From NCBI GenBank assembly GCA_903772945.1, contig CAICTM010000338.1, positions 1 through 64,000 of the forward strand: DNA of 64,000 nucleotides, given 5' to 3'. This DNA is from Seminavis robusta. Its lineage: Eukaryota > Bacillariophyta > Bacillariophyceae > Naviculales > Naviculaceae. A program made the position numbers and the translations under genes. The notes under the pieces were generated by a model. That model was not told where the DNA came from, ran no database searches, and saw only the letters and a program-made list of their open reading frames with translations. Positions 34,401-44,209 of the stretch are shown here, piece by piece. Each line of letters starts with the position of its first letter. The stretch's first letter is position 1.

Positions 34401-35012
34401 GGAGAATCTTCCTTAGAAAGTCTCTAAGACCGAATTCCTTTCCATCATAAAGGACTGGAAGCGGAGCTGTTGAAGCCATGAAGATCTTAAGCCCTGTCGA
34501 CGAGGTAAAGTCCCAGGCATCGTTGCCGGCTCCAGCTGGTGTGACTGCATATGGAACAGCTTGAACCACTCTTGCTGGTGGACGTATCGCGTTGATCACG
34601 TCTTGGTTCTGAAGCGCTGCTTGCACCGCTGCAGTGACCAAGGCCGAGATCTGTGCAGCATCCATGACTGGTCCTGCTTCTGCTTGTCGTGCCTGTTCCC
34701 TTTCTCTCCTACGTTGGATTCTCCGTCTTGCTCCTTGGAAGATCCTTTCTTCTTGTAGGACGTCCTGAGCTCTTCTTTCCGCCCTTTCTTCTCTGTTGAG
34801 AGGTCGTGGAGGGGCTTCAGCCTCTGAATCAGAAATCTTGGTTGGTCTCCTTTGTCGATAGAGAAAGGAGGTGTTGTTTCAAACGAAATAAGTGAGTATT
34901 TGTTGGTCGACAGGCCAGCAGATACTTTGGCTTAACGAGGTGCTCCTTGACAATACTAAAGTAAGTGTAAGGAGTTGCTCGAAGCATGTAACATTCATGC
35001 GCAGAGGAAGCG

Positions 35013-35188
35013 TGAGGGTTTGAGTGCTACATTGTGACTACAATACTCATTATTCTATCTAACAAACCCAACTGTTGCTATAGCAACATTTCAATCTCCT
35101 GCAGTTGAGAGAACTATTTCCTTGCAGGATTGGAAGCAGGCTGATTATCCAGGTTGTTCAGGATATCAAAATCCCTCACAATCTCACA
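35013..35188 (-). repeat. LTR of the copia element (element 5' end)
   Basis: Second 176-bp LTR, followed by the host duplication TGTGTC. Short LTRs are within the range of the family. Confidence 0.9.
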
Positions 35189-35280
35189 TGTGTCTGATTT
35201 GCAAGCTTCCTCGTGGATGCTGTTTGCAGGGGAGCCGCGGACGAGCTGCGGTGCCCGTGACCGTTGTTTGGGTCAGGATG

Positions 35281-35370
35281 CCGCGGTTTCAAGATATTCG
35301 ATCGAATATTCGCCCGATTTCGAACGACCGCAGTTTCAAGAAATTAGATCGAACATTTCCCGATTTCGAA
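35281..35370 (+). promoter_or_regulatory. Duplicated palindromic block in a promoter
   Basis: Two direct copies of a block of about 44 bp (35281-35324 and 35328-35370) lie 75-165 bp before the ATG at 35447. Both share 'CCGC.GTTTCAAGA', 'GATCGAA.ATT' and 'CCCGATTTCGAA'. The first holds a perfect 16-bp palindrome, ATATTCGATCGAATAT (35294-35309); the second a weaker version. They look like paired binding sites for a dimeric regulator; that is inference. Confidence 0.5.
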
Positions 35371-35446
35371 TAATCGTTTCGTCATTGTCCATCCGAAACG
35401 AGACAGGACAAAGAGAAGAGGGAACTGAAGAAGCGCTGCTTCCTCC

Positions 35447-38326
35447 ATGGCATTCGAAGTCCACCATACCAACACTCTTGTTGATCTGTGCTTGGCTTGG
35501 ACAGCCTTCAAGATGATGTCTGCGTTCACAAGCTTGGTGCTGCCCCTATTCCTCGCCTTGATCGATCATCGCAGCACCGGTACGCCACCAACTCGCGTGA
35601 TGAATAGGAGCATGACCTCCTCCAAATCATTGTTTGTGGTGTTTTTATGCGCCATGGCGACCAGTAGTAGAGTCTCGGCCACTCCGAACGCTGTCATTGG
35701 AAAACCAATAATGATGTCCCAACGAAACACGTTGCTGCGAGTCAAAGTGTCGGTGCAGCTTGAAGCACTTCTGCCCAAGGACGACATCGGCGTGGAATAC
35801 TGGTTTCTCCGAGAAGAAGACAACTTCAATATTTCGCAAGTAGCAGCAGCGATTGATGAGCGGAGAGCCTACATTGTCACAGTGGATGAACTCCGACCTG
35901 TCCAAGAAAGGGAAGACAACGTTGATGAGTCCTCCTCCTCCTCCAGAATGATTGACACGATTGATGATGACACCATCCCAGAGAAGTATTTGTCACTTCC
36001 ATGGGAGGCAGCTTCCACCACGAACAAGGGCTCTCCAGTTTTCAATGGGGATGTCAGCCTTTCCTACCTATTGCCATTTCGGGACGGTTCCTCCACCACT
36101 AGAACCCTCTTGGTTTCATTATGGGAAGACAAACCACTAGGGGAAACAGATCTTCATTGGAAGCCACCAACAATGCTCGCAAGGAGACTTGTCAATATTC
36201 CAAGCGGAACCCAAACCGTTGCAAGCCGCCATCCTACAGCAATTATTCAAAGAAGTTTCGTGGAAATTGAGCTGGAAGCAAAGACGAGCATTGTTTGGCC
36301 AGTCGAGAAGTCACGAGGAAAGCAGCTGCGGGACCAACAAGGTAATTCTTGGTGGCTTTGTCCCGCTGGTGCAGTTCTCCTCGTCATGCTTGTGATGCAC
36401 AGAAGCGGTGGCCTCAAGGACAGCACGGTGAAGCCTGATACTCTCGTGCATGAAGGAGAATCCAATGACGACAACGAATCTTGCATCGATCCAGCAGCTG
36501 AGATGGCCATTGAAGGTGCATACGACGGATGCGACAACCCCCACCATTCCATCTTGAGTTCTGCTCCCTTCAACGAGCACGCGTCAATCTCAGCCAACAA
36601 GACAACTAACGAGATACGTAGTTTGAACTCACCACGGGACGTTCCAGCGGAGGATCGCCGGCAAAGAGACTGGGAGACACACGTTCTGCCCAACAGCCAA
36701 GGACATAGACAATTTCTCCAGCAACAACACATTCGATTCAACAACCCAAGACAGCACCAGCTACAACCGCTTGGAACTGCCGCGGTACATTCAAACCAAC
36801 ATGTTGCGTCTCCTAAGATCTTGAGCCCACAACAAGCTCTGACAATCGACACAAACGCCACTTTGCGCCTCCCGCCACGGCCACTGCAATCCGCCAAACA
36901 AACAATCAACTCCACACCAAAAGAACCGACCGAGGAAACCGGGGCCATTCATGACCCAGTTCAACAGGAAACGCCGCTGATATTCGACGCTGTGATGGCT
37001 GCACAGATGCAAACGCCTGTGGACCGACATTCATTTGTTCAATCACACGACAACATGCTCACCTATAGCGACGACGGACAAAAGAACATCGATGCCGGAA
37101 CAGCATTGGCGAACGATGAGACGATTGCAAGCTTCAACGGTGGAGTGTACAAGGCAGAGCCCGTGATGCAAACGCAAAGCTACGAAGCCAATGGAAGCAA
37201 AGAAACTCAATATGAGACAGACACAGCACAAATAGCTCAAACTGTGCACCAAGACCAGCAGTCAGATGCTACGTACACGTGTTGCAAGGGCACAGAAGCA
37301 ACTACGGCGCCGAAGGATGCCATTATCAGAAAAGACGAAGGGAGGGACTCACCAATGGCCAGTAGGGAAGCGGCGGGAAGCGCAAAGGAGAATTCGACCA
37401 GAGAGCAACGGACTGCTGAGTCAACGGTAGCAAATCGGAAATTTCAACAACCAGGCGACGCAGGAATGACAACTCCCCAGCAAACGAACAGATTGTCAAG
37501 TCAGCGAGTTGCGCCTCAGCTTGAGGCCGGTGATTGCAATATTGCAGAGAACGATGGGAACAATGCCTGTGCTATTGCTTCGGCGACTCCAAAGAGACTG
37601 AACTTGAGCCCGCCGATGCAGAAGAGTACACGGGGCGACAACTGGCTTAAGCGACTCAAAAACAGGGCATCCATCGCTGCCAGTAGCCGCACATCGACGG
37701 AAGTTGCATCATCAGTGGGAAGTGAACAGGTGTCTTACGATTCAACTCTAGTACCGTATAGCGATGCTTCCGTTGATAGACCTGACCTTGGGCCCTGCAA
37801 CAGGCGCAACACAAAGTCATCGCGACAATTTGCCAGCTACCAACGGAGTCGTGGCGAAGCAGGAGAGCCTTACAAGCTTGGTGTAAAGAAGAAGGCCCGT
37901 TCAAAAAACAGTTCAAGGGCACGACAACGGGGATCTGCGACGAGGACCAAAGGAGGAAAATGCAAGGGCAACGAGGTCGCTTGCCTTTCCCAATCTCCAT
38001 CAGTCATAGTAGTAGAACCATCACAAAGGACGCCGCCTGATAGGAAGGGACGCCGAGTCACTCTTTCGGTGGAAGGATCTCGGAAACGGTCCTCTCCCGC
38101 TTCCACAGTCCCATCAGTGGAAGCAGGAGAGGGCCGTTCAGTGGACACCAGCACCGCGTCGGCGAAAGCACGAAAACGGAGGCGCAATCGCTATTCCAAC
38201 GCTGACGGCATTGCTCAGGCTCTGACAGGTATTCGCCCATCCACATCCCTGGCCCATGCCGCCCAAGAGATCACTGCCCCTGTATGGAGTCTGGAGGCTT
38301 CAAAGGATGAAGACATTGGAGCTTGA
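35447..38326 (+). CDS. Large hypothetical membrane protein, disordered C-terminal part
   Basis: Single exon, 959 residues from the ATG at 35447. In-frame ATGs at 35510 and 35600 are alternatives; starting at 35600 gives a clean signal peptide (MNRSMTSSKSLFVVFLCAMA). Residues about 75-300 look folded and may be lumenal ('LLRVKVSVQLEALLPKDDIG', 'VEYWFLREED'). A transmembrane segment follows near 303-322 (LCPAGAVLLVMLVM). The remaining 630 residues are polar, Gln/Asn/Thr-rich and end in a strongly basic region (RKRRRNRYSN). No domain recognised. The layout suggests a type I membrane protein with a long cytosolic tail. The gene starts 252 bp after the copia insertion, so the element may have cut away or displaced part of its promoter. 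Confidence 0.75.
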   Translation: MAFEVHHTNTLVDLCLAWTAFKMMSAFTSLVLPLFLALIDHRSTGTPPTRVMNRSMTSSKSLFVVFLCAMATSSRVSATPNAVIGKPIMMSQRNTLLRVKVSVQLEALLPKDDIGVEYWFLREEDNFNISQVAAAIDERRAYIVTVDELRPVQEREDNVDESSSSSRMIDTIDDDTIPEKYLSLPWEAASTTNKGSPVFNGDVSLSYLLPFRDGSSTTRTLLVSLWEDKPLGETDLHWKPPTMLARRLVNIPSGTQTVASRHPTAIIQRSFVEIELEAKTSIVWPVEKSRGKQLRDQQGNSWWLCPAGAVLLVMLVMHRSGGLKDSTVKPDTLVHEGESNDDNESCIDPAAEMAIEGAYDGCDNPHHSILSSAPFNEHASISANKTTNEIRSLNSPRDVPAEDRRQRDWETHVLPNSQGHRQFLQQQHIRFNNPRQHQLQPLGTAAVHSNQHVASPKILSPQQALTIDTNATLRLPPRPLQSAKQTINSTPKEPTEETGAIHDPVQQETPLIFDAVMAAQMQTPVDRHSFVQSHDNMLTYSDDGQKNIDAGTALANDETIASFNGGVYKAEPVMQTQSYEANGSKETQYETDTAQIAQTVHQDQQSDATYTCCKGTEATTAPKDAIIRKDEGRDSPMASREAAGSAKENSTREQRTAESTVANRKFQQPGDAGMTTPQQTNRLSSQRVAPQLEAGDCNIAENDGNNACAIASATPKRLNLSPPMQKSTRGDNWLKRLKNRASIAASSRTSTEVASSVGSEQVSYDSTLVPYSDASVDRPDLGPCNRRNTKSSRQFASYQRSRGEAGEPYKLGVKKKARSKNSSRARQRGSATRTKGGKCKGNEVACLSQSPSVIVVEPSQRTPPDRKGRRVTLSVEGSRKRSSPASTVPSVEAGEGRSVDTSTASAKARKRRRNRYSNADGIAQALTGIRPSTSLAHAAQEITAPVWSLEASKDEDIGA

Positions 38327-40255
38327 AAATCCTTCATCGTGATTCTTTCAGAAAAACGGGAGACGCATTGTGTTGTAATGTAAGATTAGACAACTATGAA
38401 ATCCACGATGTAGTCTACAAGCATATCCAGCTATGAACGCAGGTCCTGAAGATTGTTGCGTCCGAGTCGTCCTGGCTTCAACCTTCCACTCCCCTTCATC
38501 TGGGGGCATCAATGATGTGGTGTTTGTATATTGCTGAGTTGGTCGACTTGTATTGGACCTCGTATGTGTGCGAGGAAGTCACCGAGACTTGTTGCATAGA
38601 GGCAGATTCGCCGCCGTCCGAAGGAATGTTGCAGCTGTTGCTTGGAAGCATTCGAAGGAGCCCCACGTTCGCCCCAACCACGGAAAGTTGTTTGCTGCGT
38701 AGGTACCGGTACCGTAGGACATGTGACGATTGTGTTGTTGTCGCTCTCCCATTCGCGCCGCTCTTTTTGTCGTTTCACTCTGTTCTCTCTGTGCGAGCTC
38801 TTGTCGTTCGGTGTTCCTCGTGAACTCCATCAACTCTTGAATTTGTCGCTCTTCGAGAGCGCTCAAGTATCTCGTGCAATGCGCCGTCCACGAGCTCGAT
38901 CATCTTGAAAAGGACGAGCTTTCGAACGAAACCAAAGACGACATGAAAAGACGATCTCTTGATCTCCTGCTGCTGCCGCTTCGCGGTCTTGAAAGTGTTG
39001 TCTGAATCGAATCCGTCCAGCTGTGTTGTTTTAGTCGCTGGGCGGAGACGCTTCGGGGAAAGATTGGACCAAGAGGCTGTGTATTGCTTTGGAGCTGCAT
39101 CCCTCGTTGTCGCTCGGGGTGACTAGAAAAATGTGCTGTTGTTGTTTTTGCTTCATTTATGCACTCGAATCGTCGTCTGGTCAGGACCATGCCCAACATC
39201 ATCACAATGGATTGTCAAGTTCTGATCATTGGTGTACGAATGAAGCAGAGTCGGAGCCTCAATTTGAAGACACGCACTGGTTCAATTATTGTCAGGCCAG
39301 TTACGCGAGCAGATTCGAGTCGAGTCTCTGTGCGCAAACAATCTCCAGCACCCCCAACCCAAGATCACCAAGGCTTGTCAAAGTTTTTTGGGGAAAAGCA
39401 GGAGGCCCTCCAAAGTTGGCAAGATGAATGAAGAGAGAAGTAGGATGAGAGGCAGCTCGACTCTTCGATAGTCGTATGTACCAATCCAGATTATGAAACC
39501 AACTCAGTGGCCGCAGATTGGACTCGACGCAACCATCATTCTCACGGCTGCCTTCTCGTCTCCTTCGTCAGACAAACATGGTACGGGAATGGGTACCAGG
39601 AAGCATTCATTTCTAGCGGTACCGTCGTTGGGGGCGACGCTTCTGGGAAAGATTCGACCAAGACCGAGTGCCGTGGTTGTCACTGCGGGGTGGCTTGTGA
39701 GCTAGGAAATGTGGTGATTTTGCTGTTGTTGCTTTTGCTTCATTCTCGTTGGCACGGGTGGCATCCACATGCACTCGAATCAATCGTCGCTTCGTCAGAA
39801 CTAAGCTAGACCTGATCATCTCAGTACGGTAGCAATACGGTAGATTGTAAACTTCTGATCCTTGAGTGGGAATGAATCAGAGTCAGAGTCCGGATCAGAG
39901 GACACATTCCCCAATGGTTCAAGAAAGTTCTTCTGTTGGTAACGGAGAACCTTGGGACCCCACAGAACAGCTAGTTGTAGAGTGCAAATCTTGCTGTACT
40001 GTAGCCATGATGGAACAGATCCTTCGCGAAGAAACTGGGCTGATGGCAGCAGAGGGACTCGCTTGTGGAACCTCATCAATGGCCGAAGAATTGACTGTCA
40101 CTCGACGCAACCATCATTCTCACGGCTGCCTTCTCGTTTCCTCACCAGAAAAACAGGGTGCTGCACGGGAATGGGTGCCAAGAAAGCGGTGACTGTGGTT
40201 GCTCTACAAAAAGCACTCTTCCCAAGCATGCCCTGTGACGTTTGATACCAGCCAG
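38327..40255. other. Intergenic region with a diverged tandem duplication
   Basis: About 1.9 kb with no secure gene. Its right half is a tandem duplication, listed separately. Frames such as 39089-39427 and 39866-40192 lie in the duplicated units but their reading frames are not conserved between the units, which speaks against a protein. Confidence 0.45.
39035..40200 (+). repeat. Diverged tandem duplication, unit about 0.58 kb
   Basis: Ordered similarities recur at a spacing of about 580-590 bp: 'g(c)g.gacgcttc.gggaaagatt.g' near 39048 and 39637, 'tgctgttgttg.ttttgcttcat' near 39133 and 39721, 'gaatga(a/t)gcagagtc.gag' near 39238 and 39870, and 'ctcgacgcaaccatcattct' with 'cacggctgccttctcgt' near 39521 and 40098. 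The units have drifted, with small indels. Confidence 0.65.
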
Positions 40256-40693
40256 CTAATTCTGCATGACTTTTCTCTGTCGTCGTTCATAGATTCCATC
40301 GCATGCGGCCAGAAACAGAACCAGAGCCTTGATGCCCATGGTAAATTGTCGAGTGCGAGAGTTCTGCAAAAAAGACAGTGGATGATAGCTCTTGTTCCTC
40401 CAGACTGTCTTTGTCGCGGTGGTCTTCATTCCTTGGTACCCCGGTGGTGGTGCACTTCCTGGAACAGCATAGTATCGTAATAGAACCTGACGGGCTTCAT
40501 GGCACTGTCGAAAACTAGCCGCACAAGGAGTCGCGTCGATATTGTTGCGAGAGTCGGGATGATACTTCTTGGCAGCGACCAAGTAGGCTTGTTGAATGTC
40601 TTGCTTCGGCGTGCCTCGGGGTTTCGGCAGCAAGCCCAGCAGCTTGTGGGCCTCCAAAACCGACATTCTCTGTGGCCCAAAAAAGCTGCTCAT
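40256..40693 (-). CDS. Small J-domain (DnaJ-like) protein
   Basis: Single exon, 145 residues from the ATG at 40693 (MSSFFGPQRM). The J domain spans about residues 11-75: 'LEAHKLLGLLPKPRGTPKQD', then helix II 'IQQAYLVAAKKY' and the essential HPD motif at 45-47, then 'FRQCHEARQVLLRYY'. The C-terminal part is basic and then has a short hydrophobic segment (IKALVLFLAACDGIY, about 120-134), which could anchor it in a membrane. J proteins stimulate Hsp70 ATPase. The helix I-II loop is longer than usual (LPKPRGTP). The likely place is mitochondrion or ER membrane but no clear targeting sequence is seen. Confidence 0.82.
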   Translation of the reverse strand: MSSFFGPQRMSVLEAHKLLGLLPKPRGTPKQDIQQAYLVAAKKYHPDSRNNIDATPCAASFRQCHEARQVLLRYYAVPGSAPPPGYQGMKTTATKTVWRNKSYHPLSFLQNSRTRQFTMGIKALVLFLAACDGIYERRQRKVMQN

Positions 40694-41074
40694 CTTTGAG
40701 TTCACTTATCGCTACGCTGTATCTACGGTAGGTAGTTACAACCGGCTAGATAGTTGAGTGAGTGCGAAAGGCGGAGTGACATGCCTCGCAACACTGCCTC
40801 GGGAGACCTCAGAAAGAGGTCGAGCTGTCCAGCTGGATGGTCTTGGTCGGTTGCCCCCTCCCTGACTGAGTCATTCAGTCGGGTGACTCAGCTACCGTAG
40901 TGTCCTCGCCCTGCGTCAATGGAGGGTTGTGTCAACAAGTCGTGGTTACCCTTAACGCTTTTAGTCGTGGCTATTACTCCGCGGGCTCCGCACCCTCCGC
41001 AGCACAACGCAAAACCGCAACAACGCAACAAACACCATCCGTCCAAGAGCAACCATGCAATCAGACAACCCTAA
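40694..41074. other. Intergenic, no supported gene
   Basis: About 380 bp between the J-domain gene start and the border of the right duplication copy. It should hold the promoter of the J-domain gene. Confidence 0.4.
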
Positions 41075-43581
41075 CCAAGGGAGTGAGGCCCAGGAAGTGC
41101 CTTGTTGGGTGCTGTTTGGTAGTATAGAGCATGAAATCGGTACCCATCAGTGGCTCAGTCTCATCACATCATCACATGACGCTTTCCATCTGGCAGAATC
41201 TGTCATCTGAAAATTGGGGTGGAAAAATGGGATGTCACCATGATGAGCTCACTTTTTTGTTCAACCGGATTGCTAGGGTTGCATACCCAACCGAACAAGG
41301 AAGATTTGTGATTGTTGATAAGCCTAGGCCAGATCAACCCCCCTACTTTCAATTACCTTTCTATCAATCTTCTATTCAATACCTATCAATTGCAAAATGA
41401 AGTTCTCTTCTTCTATCATCAAGCTGCTCTCGTGGTCATGGACCACCGACAACAACAACAGCAACACCAAGAAGACCCCCGTTCTCCAGGTCGCCAAGGA
41501 GATGATGGGCAACAACAACAACGACAAGGACGCTCCTGTGGCAGAGGAAGTCCCAATGTTCAAACTGGACGAGTTGGAAAAAGATGTCGTCCAAACCGCG
41601 GCACTGTTGCACACAGGTGGAACGAATCCTGATGTGGAGTTTCAGCAGCACGGTCGCTACCTAGGTGCCTACGACCTTTCCCTGGTTCCTGCGGATCAGC
41701 ATGGTCACTATGGATACGACAAATACAACCAGCACCGACCCAAGGGCTGTCGCATCCAACCCAGTCAATCAGCCAACGCTCGCTGGAAGACCCATTACGG
41801 TCAAGACACCGAACGGAGCAATGGAAACCGTTTATCCTTTGCTCCCGTCAACACTGTAGTGGGATACTCTTCTGGCGAGGGCGAACAAGAGGAAAATAGC
41901 CGTGTCTATCGAGACATGAACAAACGTGTGCCACAGGCCCGGTACGAATACTGGCACGAAGCCCAACAACAATTCATTTCTGTCGGCACACCCACACCCC
42001 ACGAACGCGTCTTGGATCTCGTGCAGCTGATTCAAGAGTACGGATACCAACAAGTGAGCAAATGGATCACCAACAACCAATGGTTCCAAAGCGACAAAGC
42101 GTACCTAAAACAAGCCAAACTGTACATTCAAATTGATGCTGTGCATCAAGACCTCGAGGCACTTGTCAAATTCATCCAGGCGAAGAAAGGAAATGACAAG
42201 CAAGTCGCCCACTGGTTCATGGTCAACGAAAAGAACACTTACATGTTCGAACTCGCCATGTGCCACTTGCATCTCGGTGGAATTCAGCGCAATGCTGACG
42301 ATGAAATTTGCACCTTGAATACGCGAGAACAGATTGCCAAGCGACGATTTGTCTATCGCAAGGTCAAGGACGTCTGCATGGAAGATGCAGCACCCACAGT
42401 AGTAACAACAACTAAAGACATTGAGACAATAGAAAAAGTCTCAATCGTCGACGACAACAACAAGATAGCATCCGATGCCGCAATCACATGCGAAGCAGCG
42501 GTGGTTCCCACATGCACAGCAGTGGTCCCATACGTTCAAAAGTGGCATGTGAAACACTTCAAGATCAGTGTGCACGGACAACAACCATTTGTATTGGAGA
42601 TGCGAATGATGAATGGTGTGCTACTTGGAGTGGTACCCAACGACATTCTCGCAGCCTTGATGAAGGGTGGTGGAGACCTTGTCAAGGAATTCATGGGGTG
42701 GCACACGACACTACGATTGGAGGCAGGCGTTGCCTCGGACGATACGGATTTCGAATTCGTGACTGGCCAAGTGGAAGCTGAAGAACCGCTGGTCGAGGTT
42801 GAGGAACAACAACAAGTTGATGCTGATGAACCACTGGTCGACAACCGAGTCGATGAGGAGGACAATGTAGACACAGCACAATCAACTTTGCGTCGATCAA
42901 AGAGACGCATGGCGGCGATTGCATCTCAGAGAATCGCAGAACAAATCAAGACACAGCCACGGCGGGTGGCAGTTGAACAACCTAGAATTAAACGTAGACG
43001 GGCGGCGGCCACCAAGAAAAAGTCGACAAAGCCAAAGGTGAAGGGCAAGAAGAAGACGAGGACACAACCTGTGACAGACACACAGCAGCAAACAACAGTT
43101 CAGACAACAACTCTTTCTGGACGGCAAGTCAGAAAGCCTGACCGGTACATTCCAGTCTAGGACTACAGGTAAGTATGGGGGCGGCGACGGCGGATTGCAC
43201 TAACACAATACAACACACAAGAGCAAGCATCTGGTGGGGTGCAGGGCTATACAACAATTTGCGGAGATGAATACAGTTGGTTCAATTGAAGGGTCACATC
43301 GAAGGTAGCCAGGTTTGTGGTTCCTGTGCTAGGCAGCCTCTATTGCAGAGTGCTTGTCCGAACGTCCTCCACGCGACGAAAGTCCAAAGTTAATACCCGT
43401 GACACCTGACAACCAACCTCTATCATTGTTGATGCTATGCTACAATCTTAAATACAAACAAACATAGACATAAAACAATAACACATAGTAGACAATCTTT
43501 ACAAACAAAATCATGGCTTCATTCTTTATAGTAGTTGTAGTCGTACTAGCTAGTAGTTCATAATCATAGTAGCGTCCATTT
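41075..43581 (+). repeat. Inverted duplication, right copy
   Basis: Matches the reverse complement of 23008-28235 (minus the LINE there). Coding and flanking sequence are similarly well conserved, with scattered substitutions and a few small indels. Confidence 0.85.
41397..43160 (+). CDS. Uncharacterised 587-residue protein (duplicated gene)
   Basis: Single exon, 587 residues. No known family recognised. Residues 1-75 are Asn/Lys-rich (MKFSSSIIKLLSWSWTTDNN). About 80-150 are His/Tyr/Gly-rich ('GHYGYDKYNQHRPKGCR'). About 165-330 look folded and helical ('QARYEYWHEAQQQF', 'VLDLVQLIQEYGYQQV', 'YMFELAMCHLHLGGIQR'). A second folded part is near 385-460 ('HFKISVHGQQPFVLEMRMM'). An acidic stretch (about 465-500) precedes a strongly basic C-terminus (RRSKRRMAAIASQRIAEQ, KKKSTKPKVKGKKKTR) that would suit a nuclear or DNA-binding protein, and the end 'SGRQVRKPDRYIPV'. 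A frame upstream (41131-41400) overlaps the ATG as ATGA; it is conserved in both copies but not in frame here, so it is probably leader. The sister copy is split by a LINE. Confidence 0.8.
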   Translation: MKFSSSIIKLLSWSWTTDNNNSNTKKTPVLQVAKEMMGNNNNDKDAPVAEEVPMFKLDELEKDVVQTAALLHTGGTNPDVEFQQHGRYLGAYDLSLVPADQHGHYGYDKYNQHRPKGCRIQPSQSANARWKTHYGQDTERSNGNRLSFAPVNTVVGYSSGEGEQEENSRVYRDMNKRVPQARYEYWHEAQQQFISVGTPTPHERVLDLVQLIQEYGYQQVSKWITNNQWFQSDKAYLKQAKLYIQIDAVHQDLEALVKFIQAKKGNDKQVAHWFMVNEKNTYMFELAMCHLHLGGIQRNADDEICTLNTREQIAKRRFVYRKVKDVCMEDAAPTVVTTTKDIETIEKVSIVDDNNKIASDAAITCEAAVVPTCTAVVPYVQKWHVKHFKISVHGQQPFVLEMRMMNGVLLGVVPNDILAALMKGGGDLVKEFMGWHTTLRLEAGVASDDTDFEFVTGQVEAEEPLVEVEEQQQVDADEPLVDNRVDEEDNVDTAQSTLRRSKRRMAAIASQRIAEQIKTQPRRVAVEQPRIKRRRAAATKKKSTKPKVKGKKKTRTQPVTDTQQQTTVQTTTLSGRQVRKPDRYIPV

Positions 43582-44209
43582 TTCTGGATCCTTGTATCCT
43601 AAGGTGTCCATGTCAATTCGACAAGCAGCAGAGTCCCCATGAGAGGACACCCTTGATCGGCCAAAATCGGTATATCCATCGCCGACCATGAGGATACCAT
43701 CAGTGAGCTGAAATCGACACCAACCCAAAGCAACTGGCGGCTATGGTCCACCCTGAATATCAAGGGTTTTAGAGCAGGGAACTACCGGTACCGGTTCCCG
43801 TAGGGTAGACTGTAGTGTGCAGTCAATTGGAGGAAGGTGTACCGAAACCCTGCCAGCTTGCTTCCTTCTTGGTCTGAATCTCTTCTGGTCAAGATGAAGA
43901 AAAAGGGCGAATCCAGCCAAACTACCAGGTACTAAGCAAGCTCCCGACCAAATCAAATCACAGATAGGGATATCCATCGTAAAGAATCGAATGAGTAGAT
44001 GCGGCAACGGAGCAATTGGTTCAAAGCGCGCTTGCGCTTAATCTTCTGCCTGTTGGTACGAGTATTTGCACCCGCGTGACGACTTTAGCGAAAGCAATGA
44101 TCTATTGCATCACGTACGTTAAATGCTGGTGTAAACAAATGAAGAGCCATGGTGGACACCAAGCAGCGCGGAATTAGCAGCAAACTGCACTGCTTTTTTA
44201 AAACCACTA
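43582..44209. other. Intergenic, no supported gene
   Basis: About 630 bp. A short frame at 43741-44007 has no recognisable content. Confidence 0.4.

Larger units (their letters stand above)
28279..35188 (-). mobile_element. Ty1/copia LTR retrotransposon
   Basis: A 6910-bp element on the minus strand, bounded by 176-bp LTRs and by TGTGTC on both sides (28273-28278 and 35189-35194). In element order it carries a gag-like region (about 34.7-33.3 kb), a protease-containing region (about 33.3-31.5 kb), and integrase, reverse transcriptase ('YVDDGIFIAPT' active site) and RNase H (about 31.5-28.4 kb). The integrase-before-RT order places it in Ty1/copia; diatom members are known as CoDi elements. 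The coding part is spread over three long open frames, so it looks nearly whole, with at most about two interruptions or natural frame changes. LTRs that look identical suggest a young insertion. Confidence 0.93.

Noticed and set aside
41131-41400. 89-codon frame upstream of the 587-residue gene as a separate gene
   Set aside because: In the other copy the same sequence is fused in frame with the main gene, so its frame is not conserved; more likely untranslated leader.
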